Source: Tanypteryx hageni
Lineage: Eukaryota > Arthropoda > Insecta > Odonata > Petaluridae
DNA: 64,000 bases
Reading direction: 5' to 3'
NCBI GenBank assembly: GCA_028673005.1
Contig: CM054115.1
Location: 4,881,501 to 4,945,500 of the forward strand
Of the stretch, positions 31,894 through 41,628 are shown piece after piece. The notes beneath the pieces were generated by a model. That model saw nothing but the letters and a program-made list of their open reading frames with translations, had not been told where the DNA came from and did not search any database. Each line of letters begins with the position of its first letter. The stretch's first letter is position 1. Position numbers and translations under genes: made by a program.

Positions 31894-34735
31894 GTCCCTG
31901 GCACCAGCATTGTCTCCACTCATTTCTGTTCCTTGCCATTTCTTTCATTTCCTGATACCCTCCCCTTTCTTTCAGATCGTCAAACATTTTTATTCTTCTA
32001 CGTCCCCTTTTCCTTTCACCTTCTACTGATCCTTCCAACACCATCAATAGTAAACCTTCTCCTCTCAAGATATGCCCTAACCAGTTACTTTTCCTCCTCT
32101 GAATTGATTCAAGTAATCTTCTCTTCTCATTCACCCTTGTTAGTATTGCTTCATTCCTTATCCTATCCGTCCACTTAACCTTCTCCATCCGCCTCCACAC
32201 CCACATTTCAAATGCCTCTAGTCTTTCTTTCTCTCTTTTCTTTAGCGTCCATGTTTCACACCCATAAAGCAATACACTCCAAACATAGCACTTCACAAGA
32301 CGTTTCTTCAGATTTAAATCCATTTTACCACATAGTACCCGTTTTTTCCTATTAAATGTTTCTTTTGCCATTGCTATTCTTGTTCTTATTTCTTTTTCAC
32401 TTCTCCAGTCTTCAGTTAGCATGCTTCCCAAATATCTATACTGTTTTACTTGCTCCACTCTTCCATCCTTTATTGACACATTCATAATCTCTCTATCCAC
32501 TATTCTCATCACCTTTGTTTTCTTTATGTTCATTTTCATTCCATATTCCATCATCCTGTCTTCTAGCTTTGTAACCATTTCCTGAATATGCCTCGTTTCA
32601 TCTGCCAAAATTACCATGTCATCAGCAAACCTTATACAATTTATTATTCTACCCCCAATACTAATTCCTTTATCATTCCCTATTCCATTGTCAATCATTT
32701 CTTCAGCATATATATTGAACAGGGTTGGCGATAAGCAGCAACCTTGCCTTACTCCTCTTCCTAGATCATACCATTCGGTCTGTGCATCTTTTATCCTCAT
32801 AGCTGCTTTCTGTTTCATATACAGCTCTTTAATTAACCTTCTATCTTTCCAGTCTACTTTTTTTGCTTTTAGTATTTCCATCAGTTTTTCCCAGTTCACT
32901 CGGTCGAATGCCTTCTCCATATCTATGAAGCACAGACTAATTCCTTTACTCCTTTCTATATATCTCTCTCCACTCATTCTTATCAATCCTATTGCATCTC
33001 TTGTACCTCTACTCTTTCTAAATCCAAACTGTTCCTCTGCAACATTTTCTTCCATTTTGCTAATTAGTCTCCTGTTCATAACCCTAAGTAGAACCTTTGC
33101 TGCATGTGTAATTAAACTGATTGTTCTGTGTTCACTGCATTTTCTTGTTCCTTGCTTTTTCGGAATTGGAATCATAATTGTTTGGACGAAATCCTCTGGC
33201 CACATCCCCTTGTCATAGATTGCATTACACAACTTCACTATTTCTTCCAGTCCTTCCTCATTAAGACACTTAAATAATTCTATCGGTATCTCATCTACCC
33301 CCATTGCCTTCCCATTCTTCATATCCTTTATTGCTTGTAGCACCTCTATTTTCAATATCGAAACCCCTGTTTCGTCATTATTTATTTCATCCTGCTCTTC
33401 AATACGGAGATCCTTTGGTTTTTCATTTGATTTGTACAACTCCTCCATGTATTCTCTCCATCTATTAAGGACCTTCTCTTCCTTATATAGAACTTTATCT
33501 GCTTTACTTGCAATCTCTTTCACACATTCACTTGTTCTCCATCTATCCCACGTTACATTTTTTACTTTCTTATACATCAAGTCATACATTCCTTTTCTCT
33601 CTAGATCTTCTATATCTGAGCATTCCTCCTCTAGCCATCTCTCCCTTGCTTTTTGGGTTTCTCTTCTTAGTTCATTATTCAGTTTCCTGTATTTCCTTTT
33701 TCCATCTTCATCAGTCCTGCTTTTGTATTGCCTTCTTTCTTCCATCTTTTCTATCATTTCCTTTGTCACCCATGGCTTTTTTATTCTTTTTCCTTTGAAA
33801 AACCCAATAGCCTGTTCTGCTGTTTTCCTTATAGCCTTCTTTATCCTATTCCATGCTTCATCCACATTTTCCTCCGACACGTTTTCTCTTTTGATTGCCT
33901 GAGCTAATTTTTCTCCTATTCTTTCTTTTCCTACTGTGGCTATATTCTCTAAATCCCATTTCCTAACTATCTTAGCCTTCTTAACCTTCTTCAAGGCAAG
34001 TTTTATTTCGGCCATGAGGAGCACATGATCACTGTCAATGTCTGCTCCTGGAAGTCCATATGCCTTTTTTACTCCATTTCTATATCTTTCTTCCACTAGA
34101 ATATAATCTATTTGATATCTGGCTCCATCTCCTGGTGATTTCCACGTGTATAGCCTTCTCTTATGATTTTCAAACCAAGTATTTGATATAAACATCCTCT
34201 TCTCTTTACAGAACTCAACAAGTCTTTCACCTCTTTCATTTCTTTTCCCTAGTCCAAATTTTCCTACTACTTGGTCTTCTCTTCCCTCTCCTACCACAGC
34301 GTTCCAATCGCCCATCACTATCTTGCAACAGTTTTTACCTTCCTCCTCCATAATATTTTCTATCTTCTCGTATATTTCTTCAACAGCCTCATCTTCATGT
34401 TGGCTGGTCGGCATATAAACTTGTATCAACAGTAGATCTTTTGGATGCATTCCTATTCTAAGACCAATTGCTCTATCATTTACAAATATCACCCTCTGTA
34501 CACAATTTGCTATTTCCTTATTCAAAATTAGCCCTACTCCATTCGTTCCTCTAGTACCTCCTGAATAGTACACCGTGATGTCATCACTTTTTATTTCCCC
34601 TCTTCCTTCCCATCTCATTTCACTTAAGCCAATCATATCCATTCTATTTATTTTCATCTCTTTCTTTAAATTTTCCAACTTCCCTGCTCGTAGGAGTGTT
34701 CTAACATTCCACGTGCCAATTCTCAACTTCTTTCC
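31886..34735 (-). CDS. RTE endonuclease/reverse transcriptase, apparently intact
   Basis: About 950 residues without a stop. The endonuclease starts KKLRIGTWNVRTL and has SEMRWEGRGE, VYMPTSQHEDE, VMGDWNAVVGEG, YQIDYILVEERY and IDSDHVLL, so the metal-binding and catalytic residues (E, GDWN, SDH) are present. The RT follows with FGFRKSRGTRDA, DMEKAFDRVNWEK, GRGVRQGCCLSPTLFNIY and the catalytic FADDM at 32615-32629. It ends RNRNEWRQCWCQGPA. The open frame extends upstream to ATG 35074, but those 114 residues come from PLE non-coding sequence. The true start is unclear, perhaps non-AUG or 5' to KEAGKKLR. It could encode active enzyme. Confidence 0.88.
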   Translation of the reverse strand, partial: GKKLRIGTWNVRTLLRAGKLENLKKEMKINRMDMIGLSEMRWEGRGEIKSDDITVYYSGGTRGTNGVGLILNKEIANCVQRVIFVNDRAIGLRIGMHPKDLLLIQVYMPTSQHEDEAVEEIYEKIENIMEEEGKNCCKIVMGDWNAVVGEGREDQVVGKFGLGKRNERGERLVEFCKEKRMFISNTWFENHKRRLYTWKSPGDGARYQIDYILVEERYRNGVKKAYGLPGADIDSDHVLLMAEIKLALKKVKKAKIVRKWDLENIATVGKERIGEKLAQAIKRENVSEENVDEAWNRIKKAIRKTAEQAIGFFKGKRIKKPWVTKEMIEKMEERRQYKSRTDEDGKRKYRKLNNELRRETQKARERWLEEECSDIEDLERKGMYDLMYKKVKNVTWDRWRTSECVKEIASKADKVLYKEEKVLNRWREYMEELYKSNEKPKDLRIEEQDEINNDETGVSILKIEVLQAIKDMKNGKAMGVDEIPIELFKCLNEEGLEEIVKLCNAIYDKGMWPEDFVQTIMIPIPKKQGTRKCSEHRTISLITHAAKVLLRVMNRRLISKMEENVAEEQFGFRKSRGTRDAIGLIRMSGERYIERSKGISLCFIDMEKAFDRVNWEKLMEILKAKKVDWKDRRLIKELYMKQKAAMRIKDAQTEWYDLGRGVRQGCCLSPTLFNIYAEEMIDNGIGNDKGISIGGRIINCIRFADDMVILADETRHIQEMVTKLEDRMMEYGMKMNIKKTKVMRIVDREIMNVSIKDGRVEQVKQYRYLGSMLTEDWRSEKEIRTRIAMAKETFNRKKRVLCGKMDLNLKKRLVKCYVWSVLLYGCETWTLKKREKERLEAFEMWVWRRMEKVKWTDRIRNEAILTRVNEKRRLLESIQRRKSNWLGHILRGEGLLLMVLEGSVEGERKRGRRRIKMFDDLKERGGYQEMKEMARNRNEWRQCWCQGPA

Positions 34736-34827
34736 AGCTTCCTTCCTTCCTTGTGCCCAGTTGGCAGGCTGCTGGGGGTGTTGAAGATACACGTTAAACA
34801 CATGAACACAACAAACAAAAAAACACG

Positions 34828-34857
34828 CAAGCTTATCGGGCCTGTGCCCTTCTTCAG
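34828..34857 (-). ncRNA. Hammerhead-ribozyme-like motif in PLE2
   Basis: On the minus strand, CTGAAGA, then A, then hairpin GGGC-ACAG-GCCC, then GATAAGCTTG. The CUGANGA box and a 4-bp helix II are exact. The following GAAA reads GATAA. It sits in the 3' flank of the PLE coding region, the same place as the motif at 16320-16353. Family knowledge places minimal hammerheads in PLE terminal repeats. Activity is doubtful for this copy. Confidence 0.4.
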
Positions 34858-35036
34858 CAATAGAGTAACTGAGAGTGACACTCTGGGCGGGGAATGACAG
34901 GGTGATGTGGGGAGGTTGATGATTGGAGGAGGCGGGGAGTAGGAAGGGTGGATAGCCAATAAGGATGGAGTGTGGTAAGGTAAAGTGCGAATAGCTACAA
35001 TGTAACAGAGGAGACAATGTAAGGGGTCTAATAGGG

Positions 35037-37742
35037 TTAGCGGAGGTTGAGGCCAGGCGGTGAGAAAGAGTCAAGAAGATGTATATGTGCTAGTTCCCAG
35101 TGTCGGAGAAGGGGGGCAGGAGTGTCATTGGGTGAGGCGCGAATAACCCTTACATTGTAGCAACTATTGAAGGGGACATTGTGGACATTGGCGTATAATG
35201 CAACTGGGAGGGGGCGTCTGAGAGAGACGCTATTCCATTGACCGTTCATGCGGATATTTAACGGATTGCTGGTGAGGCCTACGTAAAACGCGGGACAAAG
35301 AGTGCAGGTAAGGAGGTAAATGACGTTACGGGTGATGCAGTTGCTTCTAGAGGTGATGGGGTAGGTGATGTTGGTGGAGGGACTCGAGAAAGAAGATGAG
35401 GGTAGGTGGATAGGGCAAGTGAGGCAGCGAGGTTTGCCGCAGGGGTGAGACCCTATGGCATGAGGCCTGGTAGAAGGGGAAAGTTCCTTCATCCACAATA
35501 TATTTCCCAAATTGGGGGACCGGCGGAAGGAGAGGAGCGGTGGATTGGCAAAAAGGTTGGTAAAGAAGGGCTGGTGGGAGGAAGAGGTAAGAATTGGGTG
35601 GGCAGCATGAAGGATTGTTTTGAGGGCTTCTTGGATACCAGGAAGGAAAAGTGTAGTAAGAGTGAGTGGAGGGGTTGATGCAGGGATGGTGAGTGTGTGT
35701 TGATGGGATCCATAGTGAGAAGGCGTCATCGCCCTATGGATCTGTTCGCGGGCCAAGACTGGAGGGTAACCACGTTTGAGAAGAGCGTCCTCGAGGACAG
35801 AGTAGTACTGTAGAAGGGATGCTCTATCGGAAAAAAGCCTCCATCCTCGTCGAGCAAGCGCATAGGGGATAGAGGTTATGGTATGAAGGGGATGGCAGCT
35901 ATCAAAGTGGAGGTATTGAAGGCTGTTGGTGGGTTTGATGTGAACACAGGTGCGGATTTTGCTGTCTTGGAGGTAAAGATCGACATCCAGGAATGTGATG
36001 TGGGAGGTAGAGGATTGGTGGGTGAAAGAGAGTGAAGGATGGGAGGAGAGGCGCGAGAGAAAAGAAAGGAGAGAGTCAGGTCCATGCGTCCAAATGAGGA
36101 ATATATCGTCGATGTATCTCAGCCACAAAAGTGGTCTGAGTGGTACGTTGAGGAAGAGTCGTTCCCATTCTCCCAGGTAACAATTAGCGTATGAAGGCGC
36201 CATTCGGGTGCCCATCGCAGTGCACCTAATTTGAATGTAGTGACGCCCATCGAAGGAGAAGTTGTTCATTTTGAGCACCATTGCTGCCAAGTCTAATAAG
36301 AAATTGGAGGACGGTCTTGCGTCGGGTGGTCTAGAGTAGGAGTTTTTCTAAGGGCAGAGAGTCCATCATCGTGGAGGATGTTAGTGTAGAGGGAACAGAC
36401 ATCGATAGTGGCCAAAACGGTATTGGGTGGGAGAGGAAAGAGGAGGTGTTTGACGCGTTTGAAAAAGTGGTTAGTGCCTTGGATGAAAGAAGGGAATTGA
36501 CGAATGAGATGTTGTAGGTGGGAGTCAACAAAGGCGGAGATGCGTTCTGTAGGGGAATTAAAGCTGGCAACAATGGGACGGCCGGGGATGTTGAGTTTAT
36601 GGATTTTAGGGAGAAAGTAGAATGTGGGTGTGCGGGGTTTGTTGGGGATCATTTGGCGCTCGGCTTATATTTGGCACGATCCATCACAACCGTGGTGATG
36701 CCCTTGTCGGCAGGGAGGATGACGATATGGTCACTATGTTTGAGTGTAGAAATGGCATGCTTTCACGTCTGGTAAGATTATCTGTATGGTCGATAAGATT
36801 GGAAAAGTTGGGTTGGGAGATTCTGGAAAGGATATAATAGAGGTATTGTTCGACCGGGTGTACGGAAGGAAGGGTGGGTGGAATGTATTGGGAAGGAGGT
36901 TTGAAGATGGAAAAGGTAGGTGGAAGGCCGGGAGGGAGTTTTGGGTTGGCAGAGGTGAGAGAGTCTTCTTTGGGAGGGTTTGTTTTTAGAGTGCGGGCAA
37001 AGGACTGGACGTTTGCAAGGAGGCGAAAATGATCAAATTTGGTGGTGCGACAAAAGGAAAGGCCGCGTGATAGGAGTTCATTCTCGGCAGGGGTAAGTAC
37101 GTGGGAGGAAAGGTTCAAGACTTCATCTGGTTGGCAAGATGAAGAGGTGGTTGCAGGAGTGTGCGAAAAATAGGAACGCTTCAAAGGTATGCGGGTTAGG
37201 AAAGTGTTGGTCTTTTTCAGGATATAGAGTGATGGTGGCGTTGGGAATCCCAGGAGGTCCGCAAGACAGGGAGTTTGGCAGATGAGTGGCAGGGAAGGAG
37301 TTGGTTTGTTGACCTCGCCAGCTGATATGAACGGAAGGGGAACACCAAGTTTGAGGTGCCGGACGCAAAGCAGAGAGAGTTTACGGAGAAGTCTGTTGCG
37401 ATGTGCGGTAATATCATTAGCCGCTTGAAGGAAAACGGCGTGAAGGTCGGATATGGATTGCGAAGAATGACGAAGATAAAGAACGAGAGATTTGCAATTA
37501 GCGAAGTGGGTGTTAGAGAGGGTGGTATAATGGTGTATGGTGGAACGGATAATATGGATAGAGGCGGGGTGATACGTGAGGGCTAGGGAAGCGCGGATAG
37601 GGGGAGGAAGGCCTGAAAGAGGGATTCTGATGGTGAGGCATTTGGGGGTGAGTCCAAGTGCAAGGCAGGAGTTGAGGAATTCAATCTGGCAGTTGAGGGT
37701 GATATGTCTGCGGAGATGATAACGGAGACGGGTCAGTTCCAT
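35037..37742 (-). pseudogene. Penelope-like RT and GIY-YIG endonuclease, frameshifted
   Basis: Likely start MELTRLRYHLRRH at 37742. The N-terminal part ends VLNLSSHVLTPAENELLSRG and FCRTTKFDHF, typical of PLEs. After a frameshift near 36735 comes HIVILPADKGITTVVMDRAK. After another near 36655, FYFLPKIHKLNIPGRPIVAS and DVCSLYTNILHDDG. After a third near 36295, IRCTAMGTRMAPSYANCYLG and the catalytic YIDDIFLIW (36099-36116), then the GIY-YIG part VIYLLTCTLCPAFYVGLTS and LNIRMNGQWNS. Domain content is complete, but the frame is broken in at least three places, so no functional protein is expected. Confidence 0.87.
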
Positions 37743-38710
37743 GGTGGATGAGAAAGATAAGAGGAAAAGACGACAGGAGAGAAACGTAAAGATTAGACAA
37801 ATAAGGATAAAAAAGGCCGGTATATATATTAACTTAAGAAAATGAAAAGGTAGTGATGAGGGTGGCACCAGGGTGTTGAAGGAAGCCCAGCGGACACTAA
37901 CCCAGTCGGGGACCAAGTTGGCAGGCTGCTGGGGGCGTCGAAGAGACAGAAAATGCGCACAATATATATATATTTAACCCTGCAGTGGTAACGTTGGGTC
38001 TGACATAGGGTGACCATAATTTTTTTAGAGAAACTTGGACATTCCCATTTTTAAAAAGACGACAAAACTAGGACATTTTAAACATTTTTTTAACAAAAAA
38101 TTATGAACGTTATATGATTTATTGATAAAATAGAAATTTCTTCTGATAAAATAAAACAAACATTCTTTTAAAAATACATTTAATACTTTTAAAAAATTAA
38201 TATTTTCTAAGATTTTCGGCTCTTTAGTTATTTGATCTTAAAATTCTTGGCATTTCTTTTTCATATTGTGTTTAGTAAACAATAAGCCTTTATTTACTTC
38301 AAACTGTAACAGGTTTCTTCCCTTTTGTTCATTGAATGTTCATCAATGAAGACCGAATATAGAAGGAATAAATACTATATTTTTTAATAATTCAGAACTT
38401 AATTCTAAAGTTTGACAAAAAAACACATTCCTTATGCAGTAGTTCATCAATTTCTTATTTTTTCCATGAATTTTATGCCATGAAATTAACTGAACATCCT
38501 TGAATAATGGATAGGGTGACTATATATTTTTTATGAAAACTATGATAGCAGATGAAGAAATTAATTTTAGGAAGAATACAAAAATAGGACTATAAATTTT
38601 TTTATTGCAAAAGATAAAAAACAGAAAATTGTGGCAAAATAAAATACATCTTGTTGACATAAAAATTAAATAGGTATTCTTTTAAAAAAATATTTAATGA
38701 TTCATTGAAA

Positions 38711-40527
38711 TTAATATTTACTTGAAGATGAAATTTCTTCTAAAACTTTTGGTTCATTAATTATGTGGTTGTAAAATTCTTCACATGTCATTTGCATATT
38801 ATATTTAGTAAATAATATTCCTTTAACAGCTTCAATTTTTAATTGGTTTCTTTCCTTTGTCCATTGACTATTTATCAATGAAAATACATGTTCAACATTT
38901 GCATTGTGGCCAAATACACAAAAGATTAATTGTACAATTTTTAGTAACTCTGAAGTTAATTCAGAAGTTTTACATTGTTTACAAAACATCACCCATTTCT
39001 CATTTGCAATTAATGTATTCCATTTCTCATTTTCTTGTTGTGTTTCCAAGAATAACTTTAAATTTTGCCATTGATCAAACAATTTTACATCATCGACTGT
39101 GACTCCCTTCTCACAAAGATATTCTAAGCAGGAATGAACATTGTTCCAAGAAGGAATTTCTGCCAAATCGATCCATTCTAAGATTTGAAACTCATCTAAT
39201 GGTTTTAAGCATTATTCAATATATTTTAAAGTACGGCCATACAAATTCTCGATTTGAACTCTAAACTGTGTGACTTCATTTTCCTTACCATTTTCTGTTG
39301 CAATTTTTAATATTGAGCACACTTTTAATGGAAGAAATTTATTGGTTTTCCTCTCCTTGAGCAAATGAAAAACAGTCTTAAGGATTTTCCGCACTTCAAT
39401 TATTGAAATACAGTCTCTTTCAATACGTTTTATATTTTCTTGAAAGACTGACATGAATGAATGAGCGAATGAAAGGTATGCCTCATTCATATCATCTTCA
39501 AAAAATGTTTGCAATATTGCTGGTGAATCTTCCAGCGACAGAAAATAGGATTTAAACCCTTCATAAAGTTCTAAAATGCGATTTATGGCTGGAAAGAGAG
39601 ATAACCATCGCGTTTTGGTATAGTATAAAGGTTGCTTATACTCTGTCTCTACAAAATTGCAAAAGTCCTTTAGTGATTCAACTCTCACAGTATAAATAGA
39701 GAAATGATTGTAGATTACACTAACCAGCATTTCTATATTAACTGGTAGCCCATCAAAACTATAATGCACAGTATTATTTAAAACGTGTGCTGGACAACCA
39801 ATTCCAATTAATTTATCATTAAGTTTTTCTTTTAGTTTAAAATACACATTATTTCTTCCAGCTCTTTTGACATCACTGAAGTTAGTATTACAGTTAGTTA
39901 TAATGTTCTTTTTGGTTAAAACATCACATATCATATTCGCAATTGTGTGTGATTGCTCATTGGGTTGATTAATTATATCTAATAATTTACATTTAGTTCC
40001 ACCGTTTTGTTAGTCAAAGTACTGGATTAAAATTGGGAATATTTTCAGTGAACCATGACTGCTAGCATCTGTTGAAATGCTTATGCATGGTATGTTCTTT
40101 AAATCATTCATTACAAGATCAATTGTATGTGGTCCAAAAATATAATTTATGTTTGCCTCAGCCTTAGTCCTGCCACACAACATTTTTTGGCAAATATGTG
40201 AATCAGGATACATTCTTTTCATTAGCAGAATCCAACAATCCAGCGAGCGGTATGATTGGTGATGCCTTCAGAAGCTATGATGAGTTTAACATCCTTGTTA
40301 GGTACAATAAATTTTTCCAAAGCATTTGATGAAGCCGATGCACATCTGGTGTTACGCTTATGTTTTTCAGTGTTCATATGTTCTTTCAAATCAAGTTTTC
40401 CTTTATTTGCAACAGAAATAACACTATTGCAAATGATACAGATTAAATCATGTTTAGTTTTACCGTTCTTGAATGAAGGATGTTCTTGAAGCATTTCGTT
40501 AGCTACTATGCACTTCCTTTTCCCCAT
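38711..40527 (-). pseudogene. hAT transposase of hAT-B, inactivated
   Basis: Starts at ATG 40527 (MGKRKCIVANEM) with a BED finger CIICNSVISVANKGKLDLKEH and TEKHKR. The first catalytic region is SISTDASSHGSLKIFPIL (about 40040-40090). The middle domain has GCPAHVLNNTVHYSFDGLP and TRWLSLFPAINRI. The C-terminal dimerisation region is FCVFGHNANVEHVFSLINSQ followed by WTKERNQLK. Stops and frameshifts near 40222, 40010, 39940 and 39190, plus an apparent deletion after the BED finger, disable it. The family is the BED-finger hAT group that also includes hAT-A and hAT-E. Confidence 0.88.
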
Positions 40528-41044
40528 TTTGGCTATTCTGAAGGGTACTTATTTAAGAAAATAAAAATAATTGCATGAAAATTTTCCTATCTGAAAAGTG
40601 ATAAACGATAAATTATATTATAGTAATTTTATTTGTAAATAAAAAATGTAAGTTAATGTAGTTCACAGATAATTTCCACTTCAGGTATGTAATATACTTA
40701 GCATATTTTAGAAAAGTAATGTATTTATTACTGATTATACAAATTATTTTACACCCATATCTGTTTATTTACATTATTTCAACACAATTAATGGGCGGAC
40801 ACTGCATTCTATTGAAAAACAATAGCAACTACTTGCCTGGGATACTAGTGGGGATGGACCAAAAAGTGCTGAACATGCACACCACCAGATACAAGCATAA
40901 AGCGATTATTCCATGTCTTTGCAGCAATACTGCATACCATACATTGCTTTCTTTTGAAAAACAGTAGCAACTACTTGCCAGGGACAAAAACATAAAACGA
41001 TACTTTGATATTATCGATGTTTTTGCTGCGATAGTGCGTACTGT

Positions 41045-41210
41045 GGTACTTTTCTGTTATAGCCACCGTAACTTCTGCGCTATCTATTGGCGGCCGCGTA
41101 AGCTATAACGCTCGCCATTGACGTAGATATGACAGCACGTGTGGTCTGTGATATTAAATGAAAACCCGACGATAGCGCAGCAGTCACGGTGGATATAACA
41201 GAAAAGTACC
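41045..41210. mobile_element. 166-bp MITE inside hAT-B
   Basis: Terminal inverted repeats of 25 bp or more start GGTACTTTTCTGTTATA at each end, with one mismatch in the first 25 and similarity continuing to CTGCGCTATC. A perfect 8-bp duplication CGTACTGT flanks it (41037-41044 and 41211-41218). There is no coding capacity. The 8-bp duplication fits hAT, Merlin or P-type ends. The GGTAC terminus does not match the local hATs, so the superfamily is open. Confidence 0.85.
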
Positions 41211-41628
41211 CGTACTGTATGTACCATAATTTGTTTGGGTATCACTCGCATTCTTATAAGTGATGCTTAATTGAATACAGTGGGTGTAAAAATTTAAAGT
41301 GAATGTAAATCTCGAGTTGTAAATAGAAAAACTAGGACAAACGAGGACAAATTTTAAAAACCCGCGAGGACGTCCGAGGACACCTTAAAAAAGAGGACAT
41401 GTCCTCGGAAACGCGGACGTATGGTCACCCTAGTCTGACAGGCCCAACGCCGTCTGTTTTTGTATTTTTTAACTAGATCGGTTTGAGTTGCAACATTCTC
41501 AATTAGAGTACCTTCCTATTGAATACTCATGAGACGGTCATGGTCATGCCCCAGATTTAGTTTATAAACAGTTGTCAAAGGGTGAAATGTTATTTGTTAT
41601 TTATCACTAGTGAAAGTTTTTTCGTGTG

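Larger units (their letters stand above)
31859..34757 (-). mobile_element. RTE-clade retrotransposon with intact ORF (RTE-1)
   Basis: The minus-strand element runs from about 34757, next to the PLE terminal repeat, to an ATG-repeat tail (CATCATCATCATCATCATG on the plus strand at 31859-31872). A 3' hairpin CTGCC-TAGA-GGCAG sits at 31880-31893. The coding region is uninterrupted. It is a different subfamily from the RTE copies at 25.9 and 42.8 kb. Confidence 0.85.
34758..37944 (-). mobile_element. Penelope-like element (PLE2), degenerate
   Basis: Minus-strand PLE bounded by direct repeats of about 30 bp: 34758-34787 and 37914-37944, both containing AGTTGGCAGGCTGCTGGGGG followed by YGTYGAAGA. 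Coding order is N-terminal region, RT, GIY-YIG, with at least three frameshifts. The element is visibly GC-richer than the RTE and hAT sequence on both sides, which could reflect a different age or origin. Its right end lies just before the piggyBac TTAA at 37974. Confidence 0.8.
38006..41432 (-). mobile_element. hAT transposon hAT-B, 3.4 kb, with perfect TSD
   Basis: Ends are TAGGGTGACCATA (38006) and TATGGTCACCCTA (41432), exact inverted repeats of 13 bp. The 8-bp target duplication GTCTGACA flanks both sides (37998-38005 and 41433-41440). The duplicated octamer belongs to the piggyBac left end, so this hAT is younger than that piggyBac. The transposase lies on the minus strand at 38711-40527. 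The 0.9 kb upstream of it holds a MITE. Confidence 0.93.

Noticed and set aside
32616..33902. Plus-strand frames of 200 and 156 codons
   Set aside because: Antisense shadows of the intact RTE-1 ORF; hydrophobic composition comes from the complement of lysine/glutamate codons.
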